Source: Rhodospirillaceae bacterium (lineage in GTDB: Bacteria > Pseudomonadota > Alphaproteobacteria > TMED109 > TMED131). Taken from it: 17,588 bases of DNA. Each line of letters opens with the position of its first letter. Positions within the stretch are counted from its first letter, which is position 1. Position numbers and translations under genes: made by a program. Location of the stretch: assembly GCA_902547175.1 (NCBI GenBank), contig CACCMS010000019.1, forward strand, positions 1 to 17,588, read 5' to 3'. The notes below the pieces were generated by a model. That model worked only from the letters and a program-made list of their open reading frames with translations. It searched no databases and was not told the DNA's origin. Positions 1 through 7,841 of the stretch are shown piece after piece.

Positions 1-88
1 CATCACCTTTTTCACAAATTTTAGAAATTTCTTCAGCTATAATTTTAGTTTTATTTTCTTTCTGAATATTGAAACTATTAATTAACAT
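1..88 (-). CDS. tsaE: Partial tsaE, duplicate copy (N-terminal 29 codons)
   Basis: This is the exact duplicate of the partial gene at 17501-17588, cut by the window edge after 29 codons. It starts 14 bases after the ahcY stop. See the right-hand copy for the basis of the tentative TsaE call. It probably does not represent a second gene, because the whole arm looks like a fold-back copy. Confidence 0.45.
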   Translation of the reverse strand, partial: MLINSFNIQKENKTKIIAEEISKICEKGD

Positions 89-102
89 TCTTTAAAAAAA
101 GT

Positions 103-1392
103 TTAATACCTATATTTCTCATTTTTAAAAGGACCTTTTTTATTTACTCCTATATATTCTGCTTGAGCGTTAGAAAGTTTTGTTAATTTTGCACCTACTT
201 TATTCAAGTGAAGCATTGCTACTTTTTCATCTAAGTGTTTAGGTAAAGTATAAACTTCATTAGAGTAGTGATTATGATTTTTATGAAGTTCTATTTGGGC
301 TAATACTTGATTAGTAAATGAAGCACTCATTACAAATGAAGGATGCCCAGTTGCACACCCTAAGTTAACTAATCTTCCTTTAGCTAAAACAATAATTTTT
401 TTTCCATCAGGAAAAGTAACTTGATCTACTTGTGGTTTGATTTCCTCCCATTGCATATTATTCAGATGATTAATTTGAATTTCCGAATCAAAGTGTCCTA
501 TATTGCATACTATAGCTTGATCTTTCATTTTCCTCATATGTTCAAGTGTAATAACGTCTATATTTCCTGTTGCAGTAACAAATATATCAGGTACATTTGC
601 AACTTCATCAATATTTACAACATCATAACCTTCCATAGAGGCTTGTAATGCACAAATAGGATCAACTTCACTTATCATAACTCTAGCGCCAGCACTTCTC
701 AGACTGGCTGCGGAACCTTTTCCAACATCACCATACCCGGCAACTAGAGCAACTTTACCAGACAACATAACATCAGTTGCTCTTCTAATTGAATCTACTA
801 AGCTTTCTCTGCAACCATATAAGTTATCAAACTTTGATTTTGTAACGGAGTCATTGACGTTGATAGCTGGTACTTTTAAGGTATTACTTTCCTGCATTTC
901 ATATAATCTATGGACTCCTGTAGTTGTTTCTTCACTAATCCCTTTTATATTATCAAGCATATGGGAAAACTTTTCATGCATTAATTTTGTAAGATCTCCA
1001 CCATCATCTAGAATAAGATTAGGTTGCCATCCTTCGGCAACAATTGTTTTTTCTATACACCACCAGAACTCCTCTTCTGTTTCTTCTTTCCAAGCAAAAA
1101 CAGGAATATTTTTTTTAGCAATGGCGGCGGCTGCATGATCTTGAGTAGAAAAAATATTACAAGAGGACCATCTTACTTTCGCACCGAGCAATATAAGTGT
1201 TTCAATTAAGACTGCTGTCTGTATTGTCATATGCAGGCATCCTATTATATTAGCTCCTTGTAAAGGGTTGGTATCTTTATACTCTTCTCTCAAAGACATG
1301 AGCCCTGGCATTTCTTTTTCAGCTAATGTAATTTCTTTTCTTCCCCATTCTGCTAAACTTAAGTCTGCTACTTTAAAGTCATTTTTAGTCAT
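103..1392 (-). CDS. ahcY: Adenosylhomocysteinase, duplicate copy
   Basis: This 429-residue S-adenosylhomocysteine hydrolase is identical at every residue to the copy at 16197-17486, where motifs are described. It has the same 17-base gap to the ptsN-like gene and the same AAGGA ribosome-binding site. The reading frame is intact, so it could be functional if the repeat were real. I infer that it is the same locus seen a second time on the opposite strand, and it should not be counted as a paralogue. Confidence 0.93.
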   Translation of the reverse strand: MTKNDFKVADLSLAEWGRKEITLAEKEMPGLMSLREEYKDTNPLQGANIIGCLHMTIQTAVLIETLILLGAKVRWSSCNIFSTQDHAAAAIAKKNIPVFAWKEETEEEFWWCIEKTIVAEGWQPNLILDDGGDLTKLMHEKFSHMLDNIKGISEETTTGVHRLYEMQESNTLKVPAINVNDSVTKSKFDNLYGCRESLVDSIRRATDVMLSGKVALVAGYGDVGKGSAASLRSAGARVMISEVDPICALQASMEGYDVVNIDEVANVPDIFVTATGNIDVITLEHMRKMKDQAIVCNIGHFDSEIQINHLNNMQWEEIKPQVDQVTFPDGKKIIVLAKGRLVNLGCATGHPSFVMSASFTNQVLAQIELHKNHNHYSNEVYTLPKHLDEKVAMLHLNKVGAKLTKLSNAQAEYIGVNKKGPFKNEKYRY

Positions 1393-1409
1393 ACTGTATC
1401 CTTATTAAT

Positions 1410-1913
1410 TTATAATGATGTTAATAGTAAAAGAGCTAACACGTCTTCTGGCTTCTTTACGCCTTTGATTTCTTTTCTAATATTGGCTCCTTGTAATATT
1501 CTAGTTAGTTTTGCTAAAATTTGTAATTTGTGAGAGGTGTTAAAATTGTTAGGAGTTAAAAGTGTGAAAATAATATCTGTAGATTTATTATTATTAAATA
1601 ATATGGGTTTTTCTAATCTAAAAAAAATTAAGCAATTTTTTTTAAGTTTTGTAAAAAAACTATTTATTAAAAGAATACCATTATCAAAGTGAATTAAATT
1701 ATTCTTTTCATTTTTTTTTGAAGTATGATGTAGTTCTTTACTTTGTATTCCATACTCTTGTTCACTAATTTTATTTATTTCTAAAAATACATCATTAAAA
1801 GAGGAAAATTTTTTATCTAAAAATGATTTTTTTGTTGTGAAAAAATTTATATCAGAATTTGATTTACTCAAAACTATATTACTTATATTTTTTTTTAAAA
1901 GAGTAGTATTCAT
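1410..1913 (-). CDS. PtsN-like EIIA domain protein lacking the active His, duplicate copy
   Basis: This 167-residue protein is identical to the one at 15676-16179. It is a PTS EIIA-Ntr-type domain in which Asn84 replaces the phosphoacceptor His. It starts 3 bases after the lptB stop. It is part of the left inverted-repeat arm and probably a duplicate view of a single locus. Confidence 0.7.
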   Translation of the reverse strand: MNTTLLKKNISNIVLSKSNSDINFFTTKKSFLDKKFSSFNDVFLEINKISEQEYGIQSKELHHTSKKNEKNNLIHFDNGILLINSFFTKLKKNCLIFFRLEKPILFNNNKSTDIIFTLLTPNNFNTSHKLQILAKLTRILQGANIRKEIKGVKKPEDVLALLLLTSL

Positions 1914-1916
1914 TTT

Positions 1917-2690
1917 TTAAAACTTAAATTCTGCACCTAAATACACTTGTCTAACATTTCTGTCTTGTGCAATTTCTTTAGGTGTCCCTGATTTTATAAT
2001 CTCCCCATTGTGAATAATGTAGGCTCTTTCAACTATATTAAGTGTGTCTCTTACATTATGATCAGTTACTAAAACACCAACATTTTTTTCCTTAACTTGA
2101 CTTACAAGCTCACTAACTTCAGAAATTGAAATAGGATCTATTCCTGCTAAAGGTTCATCTAATAAAAGAAAAGATGGTTGGCTAGCTAGAGCTCTCGCAA
2201 TTTCTACTCTTCTTCTCTCTCCCCCAGACAGGGTAATTGCTGAGGCCTTTCTTAAATGACTTATAGAAAACTCTGCTAAAAGGTCATCTAGCATTAATTC
2301 AATTTTTTCACTTTCTTTTTCAACTATTTGCAAAACTGATTTTATATTTTGTTCAACAGTCATTCCTCGAAATATAGAGGATTCCTGTGGTAAATAACCT
2401 AAACCATTTTTTGATCTCATATAAACTGGTAGATATGTGATATCATTGCCATTTAAATGTATTGTACCGTAATCTGGTGATAATAAACCCATAATAATAT
2501 AAAAACATGTAGTTTTGCCAGCACCATTAGGTCCAAGAAGTCCTACTATTTCTCCTTTATTAACTTTAAGAGTAATATCTCTAAGAATTCTTCTATTTTT
2601 AATAATCTTACCTAGTTTCTTAAGGTATAAACCGTTATTAGATACAACAATTTTAGGTCTGTTTTTTGTATTAGTTTTTATCATAATCAT
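1917..2690 (-). CDS. lptB: LPS export ABC ATPase LptB, duplicate copy
   Basis: This 257-residue ABC ATPase is identical to the copy at 14899-15672, including Walker A, signature, Walker B and H-loop. Its start overlaps the lptA stop as ATGA. It belongs to the left repeat arm and is most likely not an independent gene. Confidence 0.93.
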   Translation of the reverse strand: MIMIKTNTKNRPKIVVSNNGLYLKKLGKIIKNRRILRDITLKVNKGEIVGLLGPNGAGKTTCFYIIMGLLSPDYGTIHLNGNDITYLPVYMRSKNGLGYLPQESSIFRGMTVEQNIKSVLQIVEKESEKIELMLDDLLAEFSISHLRKASAITLSGGERRRVEIARALASQPSFLLLDEPLAGIDPISISEVSELVSQVKEKNVGVLVTDHNVRDTLNIVERAYIIHNGEIIKSGTPKEIAQDRNVRQVYLGAEFKF

Positions 2691-3145
2691 TCAGTACTGT
2701 ACTTCATTCTAACTTTTTGATTTGTACTAGAAGCTTCCATTTTGCTTAAACCTGTAAGAAAATCAATAATTAATTTTTCTCCTTTAATTATATTATCATC
2801 TCTTTTTAGTGCGACATTGCCTGTAATTATGACTTTTTCCTGATTAATGTAATAAGTTGCTTTATCACCAGTAGCTATTTGTTTATCTTTTAAAAACACT
2901 ACTTTTCCGATAGCCTTTAATTCTTTAATTTGTTGATTATTATCTTCATTTAATACAGCAATTATTTTTTTTGCTTTTATAGTAGTTTGACCTTGAATGG
3001 CTTTAGCATTACCTGTGGCAATTGCTTGCCCAAGCTGCTTGTTCCACTCCATACTATCGGCTAGTATTTCTATCGGCTTTCTATCCTCAGGGTGAGCATT
3101 TAGGTATATTAAAAAAAATAATAATACTATGCTAATTTTTTTCAT
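2687..3145 (-). CDS. lptA: LPS periplasmic bridge protein LptA, duplicate copy
   Basis: This 152-residue OstA-family protein with an N-terminal signal peptide is identical to the copy at 14444-14902. It lies 2 bases after lptC and overlaps lptB by 4 bases. It is part of the mirrored arm and probably a second view of one locus. Confidence 0.88.
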   Translation of the reverse strand: MKKISIVLLFFLIYLNAHPEDRKPIEILADSMEWNKQLGQAIATGNAKAIQGQTTIKAKKIIAVLNEDNNQQIKELKAIGKVVFLKDKQIATGDKATYYINQEKVIITGNVALKRDDNIIKGEKLIIDFLTGLSKMEASSTNQKVRMKYSTE

Positions 3146-3147
3146 AT

Positions 3148-3753
3148 TTAGTTTAAAATTAATTTTGGTTTATTGTAAAATTTTATCATATGGTCACTTG
3201 TATTAAAAGAAAATGAACTTGCTTCTATAATGCCCCATTTCCCAAACATCTTTACTCCACTATTACTAAAACCAGTACCATTAGCAACGTTGTAATTAAG
3301 ACCAGAGCTTTCTAATTTTGTCCCATCATCATAAAATATAAAAACTTTTTCTGTAGCTTTTATAGTTTTCTCAAAAACATTAAAAATTGCGTGATTTGTA
3401 TTAATTGACATCCAATTATTACTATTTATCGTCATATCAGCTTCTACAGAGTTTAGGTGTAATAAATTCTCGTCTAAACTATTCTTAAATGAAGATTTTG
3501 CAGTTATTACATAAGGTTTATTGTTTCTATCATTCCCTATTAGTTTAGCATTCTCTAAAGTAAGAGTATTTCTATTTAAATTATTTTTATTATTATTTTT
3601 ACTTAACACCATTTTATTTTCATCTTCAATTGAAAATATAAAAGTTATAAATATTGTACAGAAGAATAAAAACATAAGAGCAAACTTTAAATATTTTAGA
3701 CTAATTTTAGTTTCATTTTTTTCAGATCGCGGTAAATAATTTTTTAAAAACAT
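3148..3753 (-). CDS. lptC: LPS export protein LptC, duplicate copy
   Basis: This 201-residue protein has one N-terminal membrane anchor and is identical to the copy at 13836-14441. The start chosen is the ATG that shares one base with the kdsD stop (TAATG). An in-frame TTG 21 bases upstream is possible but less likely. It belongs to the mirrored arm. Confidence 0.8.
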   Translation of the reverse strand: MFLKNYLPRSEKNETKISLKYLKFALMFLFFCTIFITFIFSIEDENKMVLSKNNNKNNLNRNTLTLENAKLIGNDRNNKPYVITAKSSFKNSLDENLLHLNSVEADMTINSNNWMSINTNHAIFNVFEKTIKATEKVFIFYDDGTKLESSGLNYNVANGTGFSNSGVKMFGKWGIIEASSFSFNTSDHMIKFYNKPKLILN

Positions 3754-4179
3754 TAGTTTTTTACTCTTAAACAATCATGAAGGTGAATTATTCCGCAAGG
3801 TTTTTTGTTTTTTAAATCTTTCATAATAAACAAAGAAGTTATTTTATAATCATTAATAATCTTTAAAGCATCTGATACAAAAGTATTTTCTGTTATTACC
3901 TTTGGGTTTTTACTCATCACATCTTTTGCCTTTTTCTGTAGCATATTACCTTTCATATGTCTTCTTAGATCACCATCTGTAATTATACCAACTAAAGATT
4001 TCGATAGGTCTAATACTCCAATACATCCAAAGTTTTTATTTGTAATTTTAACTATTACATCTTTCATATTAGTATTTACAGATGTTAAAGGTATATCGCT
4101 TTTACGGTGCATTATGTCTTTAACCTTAATAAATTTTACTCCTATATTACCTCCAGGATGAAATTCTCCGAACATTTCT
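3753..4179 (-). pseudogene. kdsD: 3' fragment of kdsD at the chimeric junction
   Basis: This fragment holds residues 177-317 of arabinose-5-phosphate isomerase: the end of the SIS domain with the His of the HPGG motif, then both CBS motifs. The first 176 codons, including the sugar-binding GKSG segment, are missing. It is joined to rpmI in a different frame: rpmI codons enter at 4179 while the kdsD frame is offset by one. The ATG at 4175 is kdsD Met178, not a real start, and no ribosome-binding site precedes it. The intact gene is at 12883-13836. I infer that the fragment is an artefact of the fold-back join. Confidence 0.9.
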
Positions 4180-4302
4180 GATGAATTTATTAGTTCTTTT
4201 TATCATACCATGTCTTTTACCAGCTTGATTCATCTTAACTTTACCTGTTGCAGTAAATGAAAATCTTTTTTTTGCTCCACTTTTATTTTTAATTTTTGGC
4301 AT
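4147..4302 (-). pseudogene. rpmI: Ribosomal protein L35, truncated at the repeat junction
   Basis: Residues 1-41 are a typical bacterial L35 N-terminus: MPKIK start, a basic KKRF motif, a TATGKVK segment and a GKRHG motif. L35 is normally about 65 residues. From codon 42 the frame runs into the antisense-joined kdsD fragment and gives ten unrelated residues before a stop at 4147. Native sequence ends at 4180, or a few bases later if AGAAAT is shared microhomology. The gene lies 67 bases after infC, as in the classical infC-rpmI-rplT operon. rplT, which should follow, is absent because the join falls first. L35 is a 50S subunit protein, so a truncated form as the only copy would be implausible. 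This argues that the join is not genomic. Confidence 0.85.
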
Positions 4303-4369
4303 ACAATTCTCGTAAATGATCAATATATTGAATTTATAAATCAAATCAAGTTATATTTAATGATATATA

Positions 4370-4912
4370 CTATTTTTTAGTTTTATCTTCTGGAGCTAAA
4401 ATCATTACAGCTTGTCTTCCTTCTAGCTTAGGTTCTAACTCAACTTTAGCTATAGAAACTGTTTCTTCCTTAATTTTTTTTAGAACATTTATTCCTAAAT
4501 CTCTATGAGCCATTTCCCTTCCTCTATATCTAAGCGTAATTTTTACCTTATCTCCTGAAGACAAAAACTTAATAACATTTTTAGTTTTTATATTAAAATC
4601 ATTAGTATCTATATTAGGTCTATATTTAACCTCTTTTATATCTATTACTTTTTGCTTTTTTCTCGCTTTAGCCGCTTTTTTTTGAGCCTCAAATTTAAAT
4701 TTACCATGATCTAATATCTTGCATACCGGTGGCTTAGCATGTGGTGAAACTTCTACTAAATCTAAGCCCGCGCTTTCAGCGATCTCAAGGGCCTTGTGAA
4801 GTTTAACTACTCCTAACATTTTTCCGTTATTATCAATTAGTCTTACTGGATCAATATAAATTTCTTTATTAACGCGTGGACCCGCGTTTGACGAATAATT
4901 TTCTCTTGCTAT
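4370..4912 (-). CDS. infC: Translation initiation factor IF-3, AUA start
   Basis: IF-3 binds the 30S subunit, keeps 50S from joining early and proofreads initiator tRNA and the start codon. With the start used here the protein is 180 residues, the same as E. coli IF-3. The N-terminal domain has GPRVN, an EI...VRLI...G segment, AGLDLVEVSP and PPVCKI. A basic lysine-rich linker follows. The C-terminal domain has KEVKYRP, KITLRYRGREMAH and EGRQAVMIL. The first in-frame ATG (4819) would give only 149 residues and cut off conserved N-terminal sequence. Reading upstream, the frame stays open through conserved sequence to ATA at 4912-4910, 7 bases after a perfect AGGAGG. No in-frame ATG, GTG or TTG fits better. 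E. coli infC uses AUU and autoregulates through it; an AUA start here suggests the same control (inference). The upstream neighbour is a GT9 gene rather than the usual thrS. Confidence 0.9.
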   Translation of the reverse strand: MARENYSSNAGPRVNKEIYIDPVRLIDNNGKMLGVVKLHKALEIAESAGLDLVEVSPHAKPPVCKILDHGKFKFEAQKKAAKARKKQKVIDIKEVKYRPNIDTNDFNIKTKNVIKFLSSGDKVKITLRYRGREMAHRDLGINVLKKIKEETVSIAKVELEPKLEGRQAVMILAPEDKTKK

Positions 4913-4925
4913 AACATTACCTCCT
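4910..4925 (-). promoter_or_regulatory. infC ribosome-binding site and non-canonical AUA start
   Basis: On the minus strand AGGAGG (4925-4920) is followed by 7 bases and then ATA (4912-4910), in frame with IF-3. It is the strongest Shine-Dalgarno sequence I noticed in the window. An ATG lies out of frame only 2 bases after the AGGAGG (4917-4915), but it opens a two-codon frame (ATG TTA TAG) and is too close to serve as a start. A strong SD with a weak start codon fits IF-3 autoregulation by start-codon discrimination. Confidence 0.7.
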
Positions 4926-4967
4926 AACTTATTTATATTAATTTATAACTAAATTATTTAAAGTTTA

Positions 4968-5900
4968 CTATAATTTTTTTTTATTTATCAAATTTTTAAT
5001 TTTTTGAGGCATTATATCTTTAATATTTTTTTCTTTAACTATTATAACATTCTTACCTATTGGGGCACATAATTTTGGGTCAGAAGCTTCTCCAAATAAA
5101 ACTACTTTAGGTATTTTATCATTACTGCAAGCTACTAATAAGTGCATTGGTCCGGTGTCATTTCCTAAAATAAACTTTGCTCGTGAGGATAAATACGCTA
5201 AATCTGAATAATTAGTTTTGCCTATTAAATTAACAACAGAATTATATTTTTTTTTATTCTTAAAGATATCCCTTTCATCATGACCACCAACTAATACAGA
5301 TATTATATTTTTCTTTTCTAAAAATTTAATTATTTCTAAAAAATTTTCAAAATCCCACCTTTTATTTTCCCGATGCCTAGAACCTCCAGGAACCAAAATT
5401 GCGTAAGGTCTTTTAATAGTAAATTTACTAATTTTAGATTTAAAATAATTCCAATCTGGATTGCATGTCTTACTTATACCAGCTACTCTTAGCTGGTCTT
5501 TTTGCCTCTCTAGGGTATGTAATTTTTTTCTATTTGGATTTAAATGAGCGTGACTACAATTTTTAGCAATTCCATTCCAATTAAAATCCTTAAATAAAGA
5601 AAATATTGAGAAATATAAGTTAGTTCTCTTTGATGTTTGTAGGTCAAAAACCCATTCAAAGTCAGAATTATAAAACCATTTAAAAATTTTTATATATTTT
5701 AAAAAATAATAAAATTTTGGTCTATTATCTATTTTAATATTTTTAATAAATGGTAAACACTGAAATAGCTCTTTATATTTAGTTTCAGTTAATACAAAAA
5801 TTTCATAATCCTTAAAATGTTGCCATATAGCAAATACAGAATACATTGAAAGTACCACATCTCCTAAGGCTCCATGTTTAATTATTAATATTTTTTTCAC
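4968..5900 (-). CDS. GT9 family glycosyltransferase (heptosyltransferase-like)
   Basis: This 310-residue cytoplasmic GT-B enzyme resembles ADP-heptose:LPS heptosyltransferases, which add sugars to the growing LPS core. Visible motifs are GALGD at residues 10-14 (Asp13 in the place of the family's catalytic Asp), the VPGGS donor-domain motif at 170-174 followed by RWDFENF, a VLVGG strand near 202-206, and GNDTGPMHL at 246-254. The start is GTG at 5900. The gene overlaps the end of the upstream GT4 gene by 23 bases, so the two are probably co-transcribed and translationally coupled. infC follows with a gap of 55 bases. Donor and acceptor sugars cannot be read from sequence. Membership of GT9 is secure; a specific heptosyltransferase name is not. 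Confidence 0.85.
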   Translation of the reverse strand: MKKILIIKHGALGDVVLSMYSVFAIWQHFKDYEIFVLTETKYKELFQCLPFIKNIKIDNRPKFYYFLKYIKIFKWFYNSDFEWVFDLQTSKRTNLYFSIFSLFKDFNWNGIAKNCSHAHLNPNRKKLHTLERQKDQLRVAGISKTCNPDWNYFKSKISKFTIKRPYAILVPGGSRHRENKRWDFENFLEIIKFLEKKNIISVLVGGHDERDIFKNKKKYNSVVNLIGKTNYSDLAYLSSRAKFILGNDTGPMHLLVACSNDKIPKVVLFGEASDPKLCAPIGKNVIIVKEKNIKDIMPQKIKNLINKKKL

Positions 5901-7044
5901 GAAAATTCTTTATTAGTTTAATATATAAATTTAAAGTTTTTTTACACATATACTTCGTTAAATACTTTTTATTTACATTACTAATACTTTTTTTTGATAA
6001 TATCTTCCTCTTATAGCCACTCAATTGTAAGTCTTTTTCTATATTATTAGCCAAATCATTAATGTCTGCAACTTTACATAATGTTCCATTTCCATTGTCA
6101 TTAATCAATTCTACTGACCCTCCATGATTAAACGCTATTACAGGCTTTCCCATTGCTTGAGCCTCCAATACTGTTCTACCAAAAGCTTCAGGTTTTGTAG
6201 AACATGACAATACAGTATCAGATAACTTTAGATATGAAGGTAAGTCCCTAGTGTGATTTATAAAAATAACTTTATTAGCTATATTTAAAGCAGAAGCTAA
6301 ATTAAATAACTCATTTCTATATTTAACTCTGCCTTGTAAGTCTCCAATAAACACTAACTTGAAGTTTTTAACTTTTAATCTGGATATGGCTTTTAAAGCC
6401 AATTTATGGCCTTTCCAATTAGTCAATCTACCAGGTAATAAAATAATTTTATCATTGCCTTCTATACTAATATCTTTTGCCGCATTTATTAACCTTGCTG
6501 AGCTAACTTGTTTAGGAGAAAAAATATTTGTGTTAACACCTCTAGGAATTACGTGTACATTTTTTGTAATACCATATTCGTCGTGAATATGTTGTTTAAT
6601 AAATTTAGAAATAGCTATGATAGCATGCCCTTTTAGCATAATACTATTATATTTTTTTTTGAAAAAATTTTCTGTTCCATAAGTGCCATGAAATGTAGTT
6701 ACAAATGGAAGGTTTAATTCTTTAGCTGCCAGATATGCTGACCATGCAGGAGCTCTAGACCTAGCATGAATTAAATGAATATTGTATTTAATTGCTAAAT
6801 CAATTAATTTTTTCTTATTATTAAGAATAGTAAATATATTTTTACTATGCACTGGTAGCTTTTCAGATATGCTATTATTTCTAAGTATCTCATTTTCTTT
6901 ATATCCACCCGATGATACTACCAAACTTTTAAAATTAGAATCAACTAACTCTTTTGCCACCTCTACAGCACCCGATACTAAACCTCCAGAGTTCAAATGA
7001 GGTAATACTTGCATTACAGCTTTTTGTTTAGTATTTATTTTCAT
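5878..7044 (-). CDS. GT4 family glycosyltransferase
   Basis: This 388-residue retaining GT-B glycosyltransferase is of the GT4 (GlgA/WaaG/RfaB-like) group. The N-terminal acceptor domain begins with a glycine-rich NSGG loop at residues 18-21 and carries the HARSRAPAW and TFHGTYG motifs near 93-101 and 117-123. The C-terminal donor domain has PGRLTNWKGH (204-213, with Arg207 and Lys211 at phosphate-contacting positions) and the EX7E motif Glu286-Glu294 in KPEAFGRTVLE. It is probably involved in LPS core or surface-glycan synthesis alongside the overlapping GT9 gene; the exact substrate is unknown. Its ATG is only 20 bases from the divergent hydrolase start, so promoter elements must lie inside the neighbouring coding sequence. 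Confidence 0.88.
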   Translation of the reverse strand: MKINTKQKAVMQVLPHLNSGGLVSGAVEVAKELVDSNFKSLVVSSGGYKENEILRNNSISEKLPVHSKNIFTILNNKKKLIDLAIKYNIHLIHARSRAPAWSAYLAAKELNLPFVTTFHGTYGTENFFKKKYNSIMLKGHAIIAISKFIKQHIHDEYGITKNVHVIPRGVNTNIFSPKQVSSARLINAAKDISIEGNDKIILLPGRLTNWKGHKLALKAISRLKVKNFKLVFIGDLQGRVKYRNELFNLASALNIANKVIFINHTRDLPSYLKLSDTVLSCSTKPEAFGRTVLEAQAMGKPVIAFNHGGSVELINDNGNGTLCKVADINDLANNIEKDLQLSGYKRKILSKKSISNVNKKYLTKYMCKKTLNLYIKLIKNFREKNINN

Positions 7045-7064
7045 AATTTAAATCATTTAATAAT

Positions 7065-7841
7065 ATGAACAATCAAGGGAAAAAAAGCTATAAAATAGTT
7101 ACCATTAATGGTATTAAAATTTCTTATCTGTATCGTCCAAGATTAATAAAAGGCCCCAAAGTATCAATTATATTTTTATCAGGATATAAGTCTGATATGT
7201 TAGGAACTAAAGCGATTTTTTTAGACACACTTAGTAACAAAATAGGTTATGAATACTTAAGATTTGATTATTCCGGCCACGGTTTATCTGAAGGAAAAAT
7301 TGAGAAGCAACTTTTGAGTGACTGGGTAAATGAATCATATTTTCTAATAAAAAAAAAACTAAAACATCCGTTAATAATTGTGGGTTCATCATTAGGTGGC
7401 TGGATAGCCTTTATTTTGCTGAAAAAATTTCAAAAAAAAGTTTTAGGTGTTATTGGAATTGCAGCTGCTCCTGACTTCACCAATGATGTTATTAATAACC
7501 TTTCTTCTTCCCAAAAAAAAAGATATATGGATAAAGGCTATGTATCAATTAAAAATGATTACGGAGGAAAGCCTTATAAATTTACGAGAAATTTTATTGA
7601 AGATTCTAAAAAAAATTTTGTATTATTAAAAAATTTAGAAATAAATACTAAAGTAATACTTCTTTATGGACTTAAGGATAGAGCTGTTAAATTAGAAACT
7701 CAAATTAGACTACTGAAACTTCTAAAAGTAAAAGATGCTAAACTAACTATTTTAAATAATAGTGATCACAGAATGTCATCAAGTTTAGATTTAAATTTAT
7801 TAGAAAAAACTATCAAAAATATTATTAAAGGTGCTCTTTAA
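7065..7841 (+). CDS. Alpha/beta hydrolase, ABHD10-like serine esterase
   Basis: This 258-residue alpha/beta-hydrolase fold protein has a complete apparent catalytic triad: nucleophile Ser109 in GSSLGG (107-112), acid Asp205 in YGLKDRAV, and His235 in NNSDHRMS. FLSGYKSDM (37-45) supplies the oxyanion-loop region, and FDYSGHGLSEG (67-77) is the conserved strand-4 loop. No signal peptide is visible, so it is probably cytoplasmic. The overall pattern resembles the ABHD10/thioesterase-esterase group found in alphaproteobacteria; the substrate is unknown. It is an isolated plus-strand gene: 20 bases separate it from the divergent GT4 gene, and its 3' end overlaps the convergent SDR gene by 17 bases. 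No clear promoter or Shine-Dalgarno sequence could be picked out. Confidence 0.82.
   Translation: MNNQGKKSYKIVTINGIKISYLYRPRLIKGPKVSIIFLSGYKSDMLGTKAIFLDTLSNKIGYEYLRFDYSGHGLSEGKIEKQLLSDWVNESYFLIKKKLKHPLIIVGSSLGGWIAFILLKKFQKKVLGVIGIAAAPDFTNDVINNLSSSQKKRYMDKGYVSIKNDYGGKPYKFTRNFIEDSKKNFVLLKNLEINTKVILLYGLKDRAVKLETQIRLLKLLKVKDAKLTILNNSDHRMSSSLDLNLLEKTIKNIIKGAL

Larger units (their letters stand above)
1..4179. repeat. Left arm of perfect 4179-bp inverted repeat
   Basis: This arm is the exact reverse complement of 13410-17588. All translated genes in the two arms are identical, and the non-coding stretches I compared by eye (the terminal 102 bases, the ptsN-ahcY gap, part of lptB) show no mismatch. 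Identity stops between 4179 and 4180: the minus strand reads C at 4180 where the other arm has A at 13409. The arm begins in the middle of kdsD and interrupts rpmI, so it is the non-native copy. I infer a fold-back chimera rather than a real duplication. Confidence 0.97.

Noticed and set aside
1..4179. Terminal inverted repeats of a transposon, linear plasmid or phage
   Set aside because: The repeats carry housekeeping genes only, with no transposase, integrase, telomere protein or replication gene, and the left edge splits rpmI and kdsD.
103..4179. True paralogous second copies of ahcY, lptABC and the ptsN-like gene
   Set aside because: Identical sequence, including intergenic bases, and a broken boundary point to the same locus seen twice.
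4303..4369. Terminator or regulatory hairpin between infC and rpmI
   Set aside because: Only short AT-rich partial inverted repeats are present (such as TTGA...TCAA), with no GC stem and T-run. They are not convincing.
4370..4819. infC beginning at the ATG at 4819 (149 residues)
   Set aside because: It removes conserved N-terminal IF-3 sequence that is in frame upstream and preceded by a strong ribosome-binding site.
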